Assembly (NCBI GenBank): GCA_016987375.1
Contig: PJRA01000519.1
Span: forward strand, 572,032 to 614,745
Direction of reading: 5' to 3'
DNA from: Brachionus koreanus
Lineage: Eukaryota > Rotifera > Eurotatoria > Ploima > Brachionidae
DNA length: 42,714 bases
The notes beneath the pieces are model-generated. The model saw only the letters and a program-made list of their open reading frames with translations, did no database searches and was not told where the DNA came from. Within the stretch, counting starts at the first letter, position 1. Each line of letters starts with the position of its first letter. The position numbers were made by a program, and so were the translations under genes. Shown one piece after another: positions 1 to 10,599 of this stretch.

Positions 1-1317
1 TATTAAAAAAAAACCCTTTTTTATTATTTTCCCGCCTTTTTACACATAAAATCAATCTTTAGTTAACAAATAAAAAAATTTCTAAACTTTTGCAACAAAC
101 TGTAGTAAATGACCAATTTTTAAGGCGCAAAATTAATTTAATTTTCATAAATTTGGATTCCATGGAAGTCAAAAAATCTAGATGATGAGACAAGTGTGAA
201 ATTAATTCGATTCCTTTCGGTTTACCAAATGACCAAAGAAGTATTTTTTCATTCATCTTAATTGTTCAGAAAAAAGTTCAAATCTTTTAACAATCCTTTC
301 AGACATCTTTGACTGTGGCGTGTAAAGGAAATTTGACAATTAGCTTGTTCTAAACTTTGAGTTGCTCTCAACGCAAAAATCTCCATTTTTTACGTAAAAA
401 TTGGAAAAATCAGAAATTTTACTGGTAAATTTTGGAAAAAACGAAAAGAAAGTAAAAACCAGTAAAATTTATCTATCTTTGAATCAACCTTTAGGTTTTT
501 CAAAGCTTTATTCCACGCATTTTGGAAACAGCTATTAAAAGACACAAATTTTTTCAAAATTTCTTAAATTTATATATTAACAATAGCTGTTCATTTAAAA
601 TTTAAAAAAAAAAACTTTTAATTTGCAGTAACTTTTTAAGATCTAGTTGAGTCTTTTGGAAAATTCTCTTTTAGCCAAACAAATGAATTTTAAGGTTAAA
701 TGCCCTACAAATTCACCAAATTTAAGCTCCATAATTTGATAAATTTTATCATTGAAAAAGTACTAATAAATGAATAAAGCAACTCTATCGCACTGTTCAC
801 GGTCTAGCCCAAAATTCATTAACAAAGTTCTTGAGAAACTTCATCACCATGTTGTAGAGCCTAGTTAATAGATAAAAAGTAAAATATTGAGGTAGGGCAT
901 GTTCTAAGCTGCTTAAGCAGTTTAGCGCAGCTCTAAAGCATTTGCTTAAGCAAGGCGTCTACTTTATATTTGTTTAGAAACCTACTGTAATTGTTACTGA
1001 AAAGGATGGTAATTAGTCAGGCTATAAATTGCAATCAAAAAAATTTAAAAATAGTACATTTCGGCAGACTAAATGCGTGACATAAATATACACAAAAAAG
1101 CAGGCAAGATGAAAATAATATTACATTTTTAAATTTTCATATTATTAGATTTTTTGTGCAATATTTAAGATATTTTTTTATTTTATTTTTGTTTACCTAC
1201 TAATTTGAGAGAGTTTTTTTAAATTTTCTGAAAAATTGCACAAAAAATCTAAAAATATGGAAATGTAAAAATGTAAAATTATTTTAATTTTTTCCAAAAA
1301 GCAACCCAAATTTCACA
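1..1317. other. AT-rich non-coding stretch
   Basis: I see no convincing gene here. The minus strand carries short open stretches around 59-400 that look slightly protein-like, but they shift frame and match no family I know. The rest is A/T homopolymer-rich sequence leading into the LINE fragment that starts near 1318. Confidence 0.5.
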
Positions 1318-2115
1318 CCAGCAACGTCAGAATGTGAGATGCATCTTGGGGTGATGGTTTCGTCAGATTTAAAGTGGACTCGCCAAGTGAAAAGTGCTTG
1401 TGCGAAAGCCAGTAGGGTGCTTGGAATGCTAAAGAGAACGTTTACAAGTAGACAAGAAAGACTGTGGGTATGATTGTATAAATCAATGGTGAGACCTCAT
1501 CTAGATTACGCAGTGCAGGTTTGGAATCCAAGAATGAAAAAAGAAGTGAATGCGTTGGAAAAGGTGCAAGAGAGGGCAACAAAAATACCTTTATTTTTGT
1601 AAGAAACATGTCGTATTAAATGAGATTAACGAAATTAGGACTGAAAAAGCTAAGTGAATGAAGAGTGAGAGGGGACTTGATTGAAAAGTACAAATTAATG
1701 AATGTCATAAAAAAGGTAGGCCTGGTAAAGAATCTAGTGAAAAGATCAGAAAACAAGGGTCCAACCGGGGTGTTAAGAGGAAATAGCATCAGAGTCGAGA
1801 GAGAAAGTTTCTTGGCTCAAATTAGAAACGATTATGCAGCTTTAGTAAGTGCCAAACAGAGTGGTTCGGCATTGAAATAAGTTGCCAGAAAATGTGATGA
1901 AATCCATGTCAACAGCCAGTTTTGAAATGGTTTAGATATATTCAATAGAATCGGCTGCTACAGCTCTACGAATCGAGTTTAAATAGTTTTAAGGAAAAAC
2001 TGGACGCCTGGATGAAGGATTATTTGCAGCGACAGCTAAAGCCCTAAAGGGCTCTACTTGGACTTGTTATAGTTCAAGTTGCTGTTCTATTTACTACTAG
2101 TACTACTACTATTTG
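1318..2115 (+). mobile_element. Non-LTR retrotransposon (LINE) 3' fragment, decayed
   Basis: Translated in shifting frames, the plus strand gives the C-terminal end of a Jockey/CR1-like reverse transcriptase protein. It starts with an LGVMVSSDLKW block, then KASRVLGMLKRTF, then [13 protein letters not shown] and [10 protein letters not shown]. The stretch at 1665-1880 is the typical tail of these proteins (RGDLIEKYKLMNV followed by LAQIRNDYAALVSAK). Several stops and frameshifts interrupt it, so it is dead. The 3' end has a small hairpin (CCCTAAAGGG near 2041) and a short TAC-repeat tail at about 2090-2112, as in other LINE ends in this window. The 5' part, including the palm domain, is missing, as is usual for 5'-truncated copies. 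Confidence 0.88.
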
Positions 2116-4179
2116 CTCAACAAAATGCTATTTGAACTCTTAGTTACTTAGTTGGAAAAAATGTATTTTCTTTTTTCTTTAGTTGAAATAAATTTACCAG
2201 TAAAGGATATTGGGCAATTTTGGGTTTAGGAAAGTCTAATTATTTTATTTCATTTTCATATAGAACTCGATGTGCTGATTTAGAAAATATTTTTTTTATG
2301 GTAATATCATGATTCTTCTTTATTTTATAAGCTGTCAAAGTTTAAACCAATTTTTAACAATCATTTGCCTATTTTAATTTCAAAATCAGTATCATAATAT
2401 ATTTTTTTTAAAATAAAGAACATTCTAAGTTAACATTCTAAATTAAAAAAGCAGTCTTAGCTTTTTTAATATGTTATTCAGCATAAAAAAATTGACAAAA
2501 TGAGGTAATTTTGAAAAATTTGGTCTTATGGCGGTTATCCACCCTAGGGTCTGAAAGACAGAATCTGAGTCTTTTAGAGTTTTTTGGTTTTTTATCGCTC
2601 TAATGATAATCAAATTAAAAAACTAATAGCATTTTCGAATTCATTGACAAATTTTACCAATTTTTACGTAAAAAATGGTAAAAGATTAAACTTGAAAATA
2701 AATATTCTATATAAAGGTATAAATAAAATTATATGAATATAAAAGCAAAATACTTTATGACTCAGCATAATATTTTTAACCTGTAAAAACAGAGTAAGAA
2801 AATATTTTTTTTCAACTAAATAACTAAGAGTTTAAAAAGCATTTTGTTAGGCAAATCAAATTTTTTAAATTTTATCAGAGCATTTTAGAAGCGAAATTAA
2901 ATTTTATCAGAGCATTTTAGAAGCGAAATTAAATTTCAATGCATATTTAGAATTTTCTATCCTTTTTTCAATAGATAGAAAAAAAAAAGCTTTGAAATGT
3001 AACAAATATTTAAAAATCTTTGATCAAATTTTAAAACATACTGCTAATATTTAAAAATAAAATTTTGGCTATTGAAATGAAAAGTAAATGAAATTTTTAT
3101 TTATTAATTTTTCAAAAAATTTTAAATTATTGCTTTTATTTTTTGGAAATAATATCTATTTTTGCAAGCTCAAATTTGTATTTTAATCGAACGAAAAACT
3201 TGATTTTGACTTGAAAAATTCCTTTCTATCGACAATACCATCATAAATTGATTTTAGCAAAAAAATTCTTTGGGAAAAATAATATCTGACTAAAAAACAA
3301 TTTTTTTTAAACGTTTATAAATCAAAAGATTCACTTATATAGTTTATTCATTTATACATTGTCAATTTTAGATCAAAAAACAAAAACAACGATTTAAAAT
3401 TTAATTTTTTTTTCTAGGCCTAAAGCTAGTTAAACAAATTTTATCAGCTGATAAATGGCATGTATTATCCGGACTAAATTTTTTCAAAAACCACATCAAT
3501 CTGCAAATTCATTTCAGTCGTAAGAAAATCATTCAAAGATTTTGCACATATTAAGTGTTGTGTGATTTGATTTCGATTATAAAAATTATAAATCTTTGTT
3601 TTGTTTTTTGTTGCCTCGTTATCAAGTGTTTGAATATTTTATGAATTTTATTAATTTCTTAGTTATCTTTTTGAAAGATCTCTTTAAATATGTGATTAAC
3701 AAAAAAATGCTTGGTTTATTTTGAATTTTGATCTAAATTTTAATGAAAATTAACAATCCATTAAATTTTTAAGATTGTCTTTAGTTATGCAAAAAATAAA
3801 ATTCTTTTAAAATTAATTGTTTTATTTTCAAGTTTTATTTTTTTTTAACTATTTTATAATTTGAATTTTTTAGATATAAATCAAGTAAAATCTTAAAATG
3901 CATTAAATTGATTAAAAACATGACTTTATTTAATATAAAATTATGTTTTTATGTAAAAACTCTTTTGATATCATTTTTTCAAATTTTTGTTTAAAGCCGT
4001 AAAGAGTGGCTTCAGATGCATTGACGACAATTTTTAAAATTATTGTTGTTAAAACAAAATAAAAAAAAAACTTTATAAAAATCTTTATTCATTTTCAAAT
4101 AACTTGAGCCAAAAAATCATTAAATCAATTACTAAAAAAAAAAAAACCAAATGCTTTGAAGCTCTAAAATTTAATAAGA
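2116..4179. other. AT-rich intergenic DNA
   Basis: No gene, RNA gene or transposon is recognisable apart from the tandem duplication at 2867-2936. The sequence is dominated by A and T runs. The right end is the downstream flank of the minus-strand TMEM45-like gene; a TTTATT (AATAAA on the minus strand) near 4085 could be its polyadenylation signal. Confidence 0.5.
2867..2936. repeat. Perfect 32-bp tandem duplication
   Basis: Positions 2867-2898 and 2899-2930 are identical 32-bp units, each beginning AAATTTTATCAGAGC and ending AAGCGAAATT. A third copy begins with AAATTT and then diverges. Perfect identity in AT-rich neutral DNA suggests a recent slippage or repair event. Confidence 0.95.
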
Positions 4180-5223
4180 TCAGACATTATCTTCAGTGAT
4201 TGCAAAATTTGCTTTTGATTCTTTGATTTTTTGTCTCTGTACTGTTTGCTCAAAAGTGCTGTCTTCTGAATCAGACGAGCCCAAGGCCAAAAATTTCATC
4301 TCTCTTCTATCACCAAAGCACTCATCATCAACACAATTCAAAATTGAATATGTAGAACCATTCATCATTTTTTTTACAAACCACAGTTGAATAAACAAAG
4401 CTATAATGATAAGCATTACATGCCAACAGTAACAAACAGTTGCAATCATTATGTTTTTGTGCTTATTTAGATCCCAGTGAAAAGCTGGATTATCCGTGGG
4501 TGGGTAGAGCATGAAGCCGACTTGATAAAACCATGTGCCTTGGAGTATGGTGAACAAGATACGGCCGTATGTAAATAACACTTGCTTTGGATTATAAGCC
4601 TCTAAACAAGCAAATGCAATGCAGCCGATTATTGCGTAAACCAAAAGTACATGTATGTAAACATCTAATGGATCTCTTCCATGCAAATGAAATGCAAAGA
4701 GAAAAGCCTCGACTGAAAAGGCCATAATTCCCATGGCGTATTCTATTTTTTTTGGCAGATCGACTCCATGATGAACCATAATTTCGACAATAGCGCCGAT
4801 AATAAATGCTGTATACATTGTGATATGTTGAATGTTGCCGTATGCTATGTTGTAATGTTTGTAAAGCTTTTCATGATCTGTCATGTCAGCAGCTCTTTTG
4901 TGTCCATGATCTCCATTAGAGTCCATACTTGGCATATTAAGTTTGTTCAGCTGTTCTAGAGTCAAATAGCTGATACTGTAGCCAGTGTAGCCTTCTATCA
5001 ATAGCGCTATAAAAGCCAAAACCGCTTTTAAATAGCTTTCTACTGGGGCTTTGCGTAGAGTTAAACAAGGTAAAAACAAACATGGCATGGTGACACTACT
5101 TTTGTAACCTTTTTTTGGATTACGGCGACTATTTACAAAGCGGATTGCGGTAACAAATCCCCACCAAAAAGCGAACACTATAAAAAATGTTCCGGGCAAT
5201 AGATGGCCGCCGAGGGAACCCAT
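4180..5223 (-). CDS. TMEM45-like multipass membrane protein (DUF716 family)
   Basis: An uninterrupted reading frame encodes 347 residues from the ATG at 5221-5223. The frame stays open further upstream, but this start is preferred because family members begin with a short Met-Gly-His-Leu-Pro-Gly-type N-terminus, here MGSLGGHLLPG. About seven hydrophobic segments follow, at roughly residues 9-30, 65-82, 135-152, 162-180, 189-210, 218-240 and 265-292. The family signature HLHGRDPLDVYIH lies at about 179-191. After the last membrane segment comes a charged, Ser- and Asp-rich tail of about 55 residues, probably cytoplasmic. The relatives are TMEM45A/B, mostly Golgi or endosomal proteins of uncertain biochemical role and about 275 residues in humans, so this one is longer mainly in the loop after the second segment (DSNGDHGHKRAAD) and in the tail. 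Upstream on the minus strand are several TTTAG sites that could be 5' UTR splice acceptors. The coding part appears intronless. Confident as to family; molecular function unknown. Confidence 0.88.
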   Translation of the reverse strand: MGSLGGHLLPGTFFIVFAFWWGFVTAIRFVNSRRNPKKGYKSSVTMPCLFLPCLTLRKAPVESYLKAVLAFIALLIEGYTGYSISYLTLEQLNKLNMPSMDSNGDHGHKRAADMTDHEKLYKHYNIAYGNIQHITMYTAFIIGAIVEIMVHHGVDLPKKIEYAMGIMAFSVEAFLFAFHLHGRDPLDVYIHVLLVYAIIGCIAFACLEAYNPKQVLFTYGRILFTILQGTWFYQVGFMLYPPTDNPAFHWDLNKHKNIMIATVCYCWHVMLIIIALFIQLWFVKKMMNGSTYSILNCVDDECFGDRREMKFLALGSSDSEDSTFEQTVQRQKIKESKANFAITEDNV

Positions 5224-5313
5224 TTTTTTAATTTTTCTAAATATAAATTCTAAATAAAAACTAAAAAATTTTATTTTTTTTCTAAATAAAAATTCAGGTG
5301 TATGTTTTAACAC

Positions 5314-6741
5314 GAGTTATGAAGCATAAAAATAATTTTAAAATTTAATGCTTAGTCATTTTTATAATTTTGTTTTCTTACCTTGGCTTTTTTTTTTTAA
5401 TTACGCAATTAAATTTGAAGTTTAAGATTGAAATTGTGAATCTAAATAGATCTAATGTAGATTATAAAATTTAAGTAATAAATGAATTTAAATCTGTTTT
5501 TTATCTATTAGAACAAAATCTTTAATTCTAATCAATGTGATTTTGTAGATCTAATATATGTCAGCTTAAGCTGAAAATGGTTTTTCCTTAATGAAGTAAA
5601 CCAAAATTTTTTCAATTAAAACTTTAAACATTGTCCTTAAAAAAATAAATTTATTTAAAGCTATTGAAAAAAAACAACTAGTTGCCATAGATATTTGTAG
5701 ACCAAAAAGGATTCTTAAACTTTTGGTTTCACAAGAGCACAGTAATCTTTGGAAAGCTTTTTATTTTCATAATTTACAATAGGTAAAATCACTTGCATAA
5801 TCGAAAATGACTATGCAGGTATTTTTAGAGTAATTTTAAAATTTGCAAAAATTATGATTTTTGTGGCTTTTTAAATCGATTTTTTAAAATTATACTTTGA
5901 ATAAGCAATTAAGAAAATAGTTAATTAATTTTTTTTTTATGCATATCAAATTTTAGTTGATAAAGTTAAAAAATTTGTTATGTTTTTGTTAGTGAATTTA
6001 TTTAAAATTAATCTTTAAAAATAAATTCTTCTCTTAATTTAAATATATTAAATTTTTTAAATGACAACAAAAATATTTACTTGTAAATTTATTTATTTCT
6101 TATTATTTGATTTAGAAATTATACTTGAAACATTAGAAATAAATAAATTAAATATTTACAATTTAATTATGAAAAGACTTGGTTAACATTAAAATTGAGT
6201 TATTTTCAACTAATTTCATTTTATTATGCGTACCTTTCTAAGGCAAATAATTTATGAGAAAAATACAAATTATCTTTTATCATTAAGTTTTCATATTGTT
6301 ATAATTTTTATGGAACATTTAAAAAAACTTTCTGAAATATTGCATAAGAAATACTAAAACAAAAATATCTAAAATAATTTAAAATCTTTCAACTATTTCC
6401 AAATAGTTAGACAATAGTTTATCATATTTTATGCAGCCAGTTTAGTTTTTTTCACAACTCGTTAACTTTTCTCATCATGCATTTGTTTTATTTATTTATT
6501 TGTTTTTCTTTACCGAGCTAGAGCTCTTTCGAAATAAAATAAAAATAAAAATGACTAAATATTTGGTATTGTAAAATTAAAAAAAACAAAACAAAACAAA
6601 AATCGCTCCTTTATTGAAAAATTAAAATAAACTTTAAGAAAATGTTTTAAATAAAAATACGGCAAAAAAGTGCACCTTTTTTATTCAAAATATTTTTTCT
6701 TTTGTTAAATAAAAGACAAAAAATTAAACACCAATACCCAG
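5314..6741. other. AT-rich intergenic DNA
   Basis: No coding, RNA or transposon signal is recognised. It contains the upstream flank of the minus-strand TMEM45-like gene, so promoter elements may be here, but none stands out. Confidence 0.5.
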
Positions 6742-7105
6742 AAAACAAATCCTAATAAAAATATAAGACATGTCAAATTCTTAATCCAGGACGTTATAGG
6801 ATCCTAAAAGATTCCAAAAGATTTAAGATTCTTATGCTTTGCTTGATTTTCTTAACACAAATTTTCTCTAACTTATAAGATCTTATAAGATTCAAACCAG
6901 TTCTTTATTGACTTTCTTGTGAGTTTTAATTAACTGATCCTTTTTAGATCTTAAAAGATCTTATAAGTATGAGAAATTTTGTGTTAAGAAAATGTAAGAA
7001 AAGCATAAGAATCTTAAATCTTTTGAAATCTTTCTAGGATCTTATACCGTCCTGGATTAAGAACTTGACAAGTACTGCTTAAGATTTTTATTAGGATTTC
7101 GTTTT
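6742..7105. mobile_element. Foldback (long inverted-repeat) MITE-like element
   Basis: The two halves are reverse complements of each other over about 150 bp. The left arm runs from AATCCTAATAAAAAT near 6749, through TTCTTAATCCAGGACG near 6777-6795 and CTTAACACAAATTTTCTC near 6850, to about 6895. The right arm contains the complements: GTGTTAAGAAAATG near 6981, CGTCCTGGATTAAGAA near 7048-7063 and ATTTTTATTAGGATTT near 7084-7099. The arms differ by scattered substitutions and small indels. A spacer of about 45 bp separates them. AGATC/TTATAAG words recur inside both arms. No reading frame is present, so it would depend on enzymes supplied elsewhere. A transcript through it would form a long imperfect hairpin. 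Confidence 0.85.
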
Positions 7106-9256
7106 TGTTTTTGTTTTGTTTTTATTTGAATTTCACAATAGTTCAGAAAAAAAGTCAAAAACTGAAAGATAGCAGAACATTTTTTATCTTTATTTACATC
7201 GCCTTAATAGGTTTAATTACAATTAATAAATTAATGAATGAATATTTATGAATTAATCATACAATTTATAGTAGATATGGCTCAAGAAAATTAAATAAAA
7301 CACTTCTTGAAAAAGAACTAGGAATTTATATTCAAAATAAATTAAAATTGGCAGACCAAACAAAATATTGTACTACTCGTAAAGTTTGAAAAAGTTTGAA
7401 AAATTTGAAACCCTAGCCTGATCACATCATTAATTCAATATCAATGAACAATTTCAAAAATAACAATTTTCGGATCAGAAAACTCAATGAAATAAATGGG
7501 ATTTTCATTTGATTCATTAAATTTAATTTGATCAAATTTTTTTCAAATTAAGTTATTTGATTTTTTCTCTAAGCAAGAGCTAAAAATTACTTAAATTTAT
7601 TTTTCGCAAAGATAAAACTAATAAATTGAATTATTAATATTTTAGTTCAAATTAAAAAATATGTAAAAAATTTTTAGTCAATTTTAAATTGAAAAAAAAA
7701 ACGCATAATAAACAAAAGATCAATTTAAAAATCTTTATAATTTAATCTTAATTTTAGATTTTAGGTTTGGTTATTTAAGCTTTGTGAAATTTGATACAAA
7801 ATAAAACGCTAAAAACCTTAAAACTTCTGCTTATACAGGTTTTTTTATTAAGGAGAAGAAGCAAGCTCAAAAGGGAACCTACATATATGCTAAATTTGCA
7901 GTTTTACCAGAGTGTTCTTTAAAATTTAAATATGAATATTCTATCATCTTGCATTTACAGAACTTTATTTTAATATTTTAAAAAAATTTTAAAGGAATAT
8001 GCGCTTTATGTTTTACCTAGCTAACACATGAAATCGTCATAAATTTATCAATAAAACAAAACTAGTTCCTCTTTTTATTTAATGTTTTAAGACTTAGACT
8101 GTATGATCGCACAGTAAATATACCCAAAATTCATTTTAATTTGATGCCTTCACACAATAATGGATTTGTAAAAGCTTCTACTTACAGAATTTTATACATT
8201 TACGGATTGATCAATTGATTTCTGAAAAGCAGAATAAAAATTAAGCTCTATATACTTTTATTATTCAATATTGAATCTTGTTAATTTACATTTGTAGCAT
8301 AGACTTTATTGAATATTTAAATAATTTCCGAAATCACCGTCAATATGATAAAACTAAATAGTTTTCCTAATCGATAAAATTATTCCAATATTAAAATAAA
8401 CATAATTAACAAAACGAAAATAGAAAAATCCTATATTCTCAAAAATATAGCTTTATGCCAATTACTTAATTAGAAAAATTATTCCTAAATTGAAATTTTT
8501 GAATAATTCATATAATTTTGTAAAATAATGTAGAGAAAATGTCTCTTTATTTTTTTTTTAAATAAAAGTATTCTATCAGTCAAACTATCACAAAAAATTG
8601 GTCAAATTTCACTGGATTTTGACAACTATCTCAATCAAAATTGTGGCCAAATTTTGACAATCTAATCGCCGAACAAATCAGTTTTTGCTTTTAACTTAAA
8701 AAGTTAATTATTCTCTTAAAATATAATGATATGATTGAATCATGACTTTTTAGGAAAAGAAAATAAGTTGATTTTTTTAACACTCTTATGCTCCACAAGA
8801 GTTTAGTTGCTTCTTTAATTTTTTTTTCTTTTTTAGTTTATTCATATTAAAAATATAAATGACACAATTGAATTAATAGTTTAATTAATTGAATTAAATT
8901 ATTAAATAAAAAAGAAAAAAATTAAAAAAAAACGATTGTTTGGTTCAAAGTACATTGTTTAAAATTGGTTGAACAGGGAAATTATCCGAAATTGCTTATT
9001 ATTAGTTTGGCGCTAAAAAATTAAAAAATTTTAACAATAAAAATATTTCAATTTACTGTTTCAAATTTACTATCAATATATGTCACTAGTAAATTGGAGG
9101 TATTCTAACAAAATTTCTCTGTCAAAAGCATTATCATAAAAGGCTAATTATTTTGTAATACATTCCAAGATATGATCTTATTGTTCTTACTGTTTTCGGC
9201 TTTTGGCCTATAACAATAATAAAAAATTTTTTTTGCAATAGCTGTTAGCTTTTTAA
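7106..9256. other. AT-rich intergenic DNA with a LINE tail scrap
   Basis: Mostly featureless AT-rich DNA. At about 7421-7470 a 50-bp block (CACATCATTAATTC-type sequence followed by AACAATTTCAAAAATAA) closely matches 24384-24428, which is the last part of a LINE coding region, so it is probably another LINE 3' remnant. Confidence 0.45.
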
Positions 9257-9479
9257 TTAACACTAGAAAGCCCGGCTGATTTCTCATTAGAATTTTAAAT
9301 AAAGTTATCAAGATAAATTAAAAATTTTCTTTGAAAATTTATTCACTTTCTAAAAAATTACAATCAAGATTTTGAGATAATAAAAGCCGTTTTTTAAAAT
9401 TTTATTTATGTGTGGTAAAAATCAAGTTTCAATTTTTCAAAAAGGGGTCTAAAAAACCCTTCGGGCGTTCTACTGTTAA
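9257..9479 (-). mobile_element. TTAA-flanked MITE, copy A
   Basis: A 223-bp element bounded by TTAA at both ends. The left terminus is TTAACACTAGAAAGCCCGGC; the right terminus read inward is TTAACAGTAGAACGCCCGAA. It is nearly identical to the reverse complement of 14627-14850. A subterminal palindrome, GGGGTCTAAAAAACCCT, lies at 9444-9460, about 19 bases in from the right end. TTAA duplication is the hallmark of piggyBac-type transposases, so this is best called a piggyBac-like MITE. That superfamily assignment is inference from the target site. Confidence 0.88.
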
Positions 9480-9712
9480 TTGCGATTCAGTAGGTTTTGG
9501 AATTCTCAATTAAATCATATTTTTAAAGTAAAAATTTTTTCCTTTCTTTTAACTTCCTTAATTATAACTCAAGTTAGTTTTTTTTTCCATTTACTAGTTA
9601 AAAAATTTTAGATTGTACAATTTTGTCAAAAAAGGAGTCAAATCGTATTAAAACATAAAATAAAAAAATTTGAGTCTGAAAATTTAATCAAAAAAGTTTA
9701 CAAAGCGTAAAT

Positions 9713-9960
9713 TTATTCTGAGCTATGCCAAGGGCCAGCTTTCCTTTTTTTAGATTGACTTTTCGGTGCAGACCTTTTTATATTAAGTCCTGGAAAATCT
9801 ATTGAGTCTAGCAGACAGCATCCAATTAAATGGATACATATCGCAGAATCCAAAAAATAAGTACAAGTGCAATTCGTACAATTAGGACAAAAACAATCTA
9901 AATTTTTTGTAACCAAATGATTACATTCATAATTCAAATTATTTTCCTCAGAACTTAATT
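9713..9960 (-). pseudogene. SWIM zinc-finger fragment, probable MULE-type transposase remnant
   Basis: The minus strand stays open for roughly 80 codons and is rich in Cys and His. The core CTCTYFLDSAICIH carries the CxCx8CxH spacing of a SWIM zinc finger, followed by a hydrophobic LIGCCLL helix and a basic tail (KSQSKKRKAG) before the stop. No canonical ATG begins the frame and an in-frame stop lies just upstream of about 9985, so only the C-terminal end remains. SWIM fingers near the C-terminus followed by a basic tail are typical of Mutator-like (MULE) transposases, but also occur in host proteins such as MEKK1- or ZSWIM-type factors. The neighbouring LINE fragment on the same strand favours a mobile-element origin. 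Confidence 0.55.
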
Positions 9961-10059
9961 TCTTAATTGAATCAAGTTACTTTTTACCCTCTAGCTTAAC
10001 ACTTAATTTTGCAAAACCTTCATTTTGTTTATTTATTATTTATTTTATTTGGCAAAATA

Positions 10060-10590
10060 GTTTTTTCTTTCACCCGCAGTTGTAAATGTAGTGTGACATG
10101 TTTTGGATTTGTTGATGGTAAAGCCCCATTTGTTGCAAAATTAGTTTATCTTGTCAATAGCAGTTTGTAAATGATATTCAATTTCTTTTTTTGACACGCA
10201 GATTATCCAGATGCACAGATCGTCAGCATAAAGTGCTGCTTTTATATTGTCAGGTAATTCTTTTATTATGCCGCTGAAAAATAGTATAAAAATTGTTGGA
10301 GATAGACAGCTACCATGGGGTACTCCACGGAGAATTGGTTTGATGTCGGATTTTGAGTCGTTTATGTAAACTTCAAATGTTCGATCTTTTAAAAAGCTTC
10401 TGATCCATATCAGAATAGTCGGACTTATGTTTAGCTCGTTTAGTTTTTTGAGTATTTTTTGATGAATAGTTTTGTCAAATGTTTTTTCTAGATCAAAGAA
10501 AATAGCTCCATTTTGTGATCGTATACATTTATGTTAGCGCAAATAGAGCATCGGTTAGTGTTACCATGGGTTGAGGTTGCTTTTAGATAT
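10060..10590 (-). mobile_element. LINE reverse-transcriptase domain fragment with YADD box
   Basis: Read on the minus strand, this is the palm part of a Jockey-like reverse transcriptase. The order is FFDLEKTFDK (region A), then SFLKDRTFEVYIND, GVPHGSCLSP (usually GVPQGSVLSP) and LYADDLCIW at 10207-10230, the catalytic YADD box. Next comes FCNKWGFTINKSKT. It is broken: a TAA stop sits just before the FCNKWGF block and a frameshift occurs near 10525. The fragment lacks the endonuclease domain, most of the fingers and the whole 3' end, so it is an internal relic rather than a simple 5' truncation. Confidence 0.9.
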
Positions 10591-10599
10591 CTCTTGAAA

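Noticed and set aside
4196..4959. Plus-strand frames across the TMEM45-like gene
   Set aside because: They are shadows of the conserved minus-strand coding sequence.
8778..8806. TTAACACTCTTATGCTCC as another MITE end
   Set aside because: It shares only the first nine bases with the family ends, and no matching second end is found about 225 bp away.
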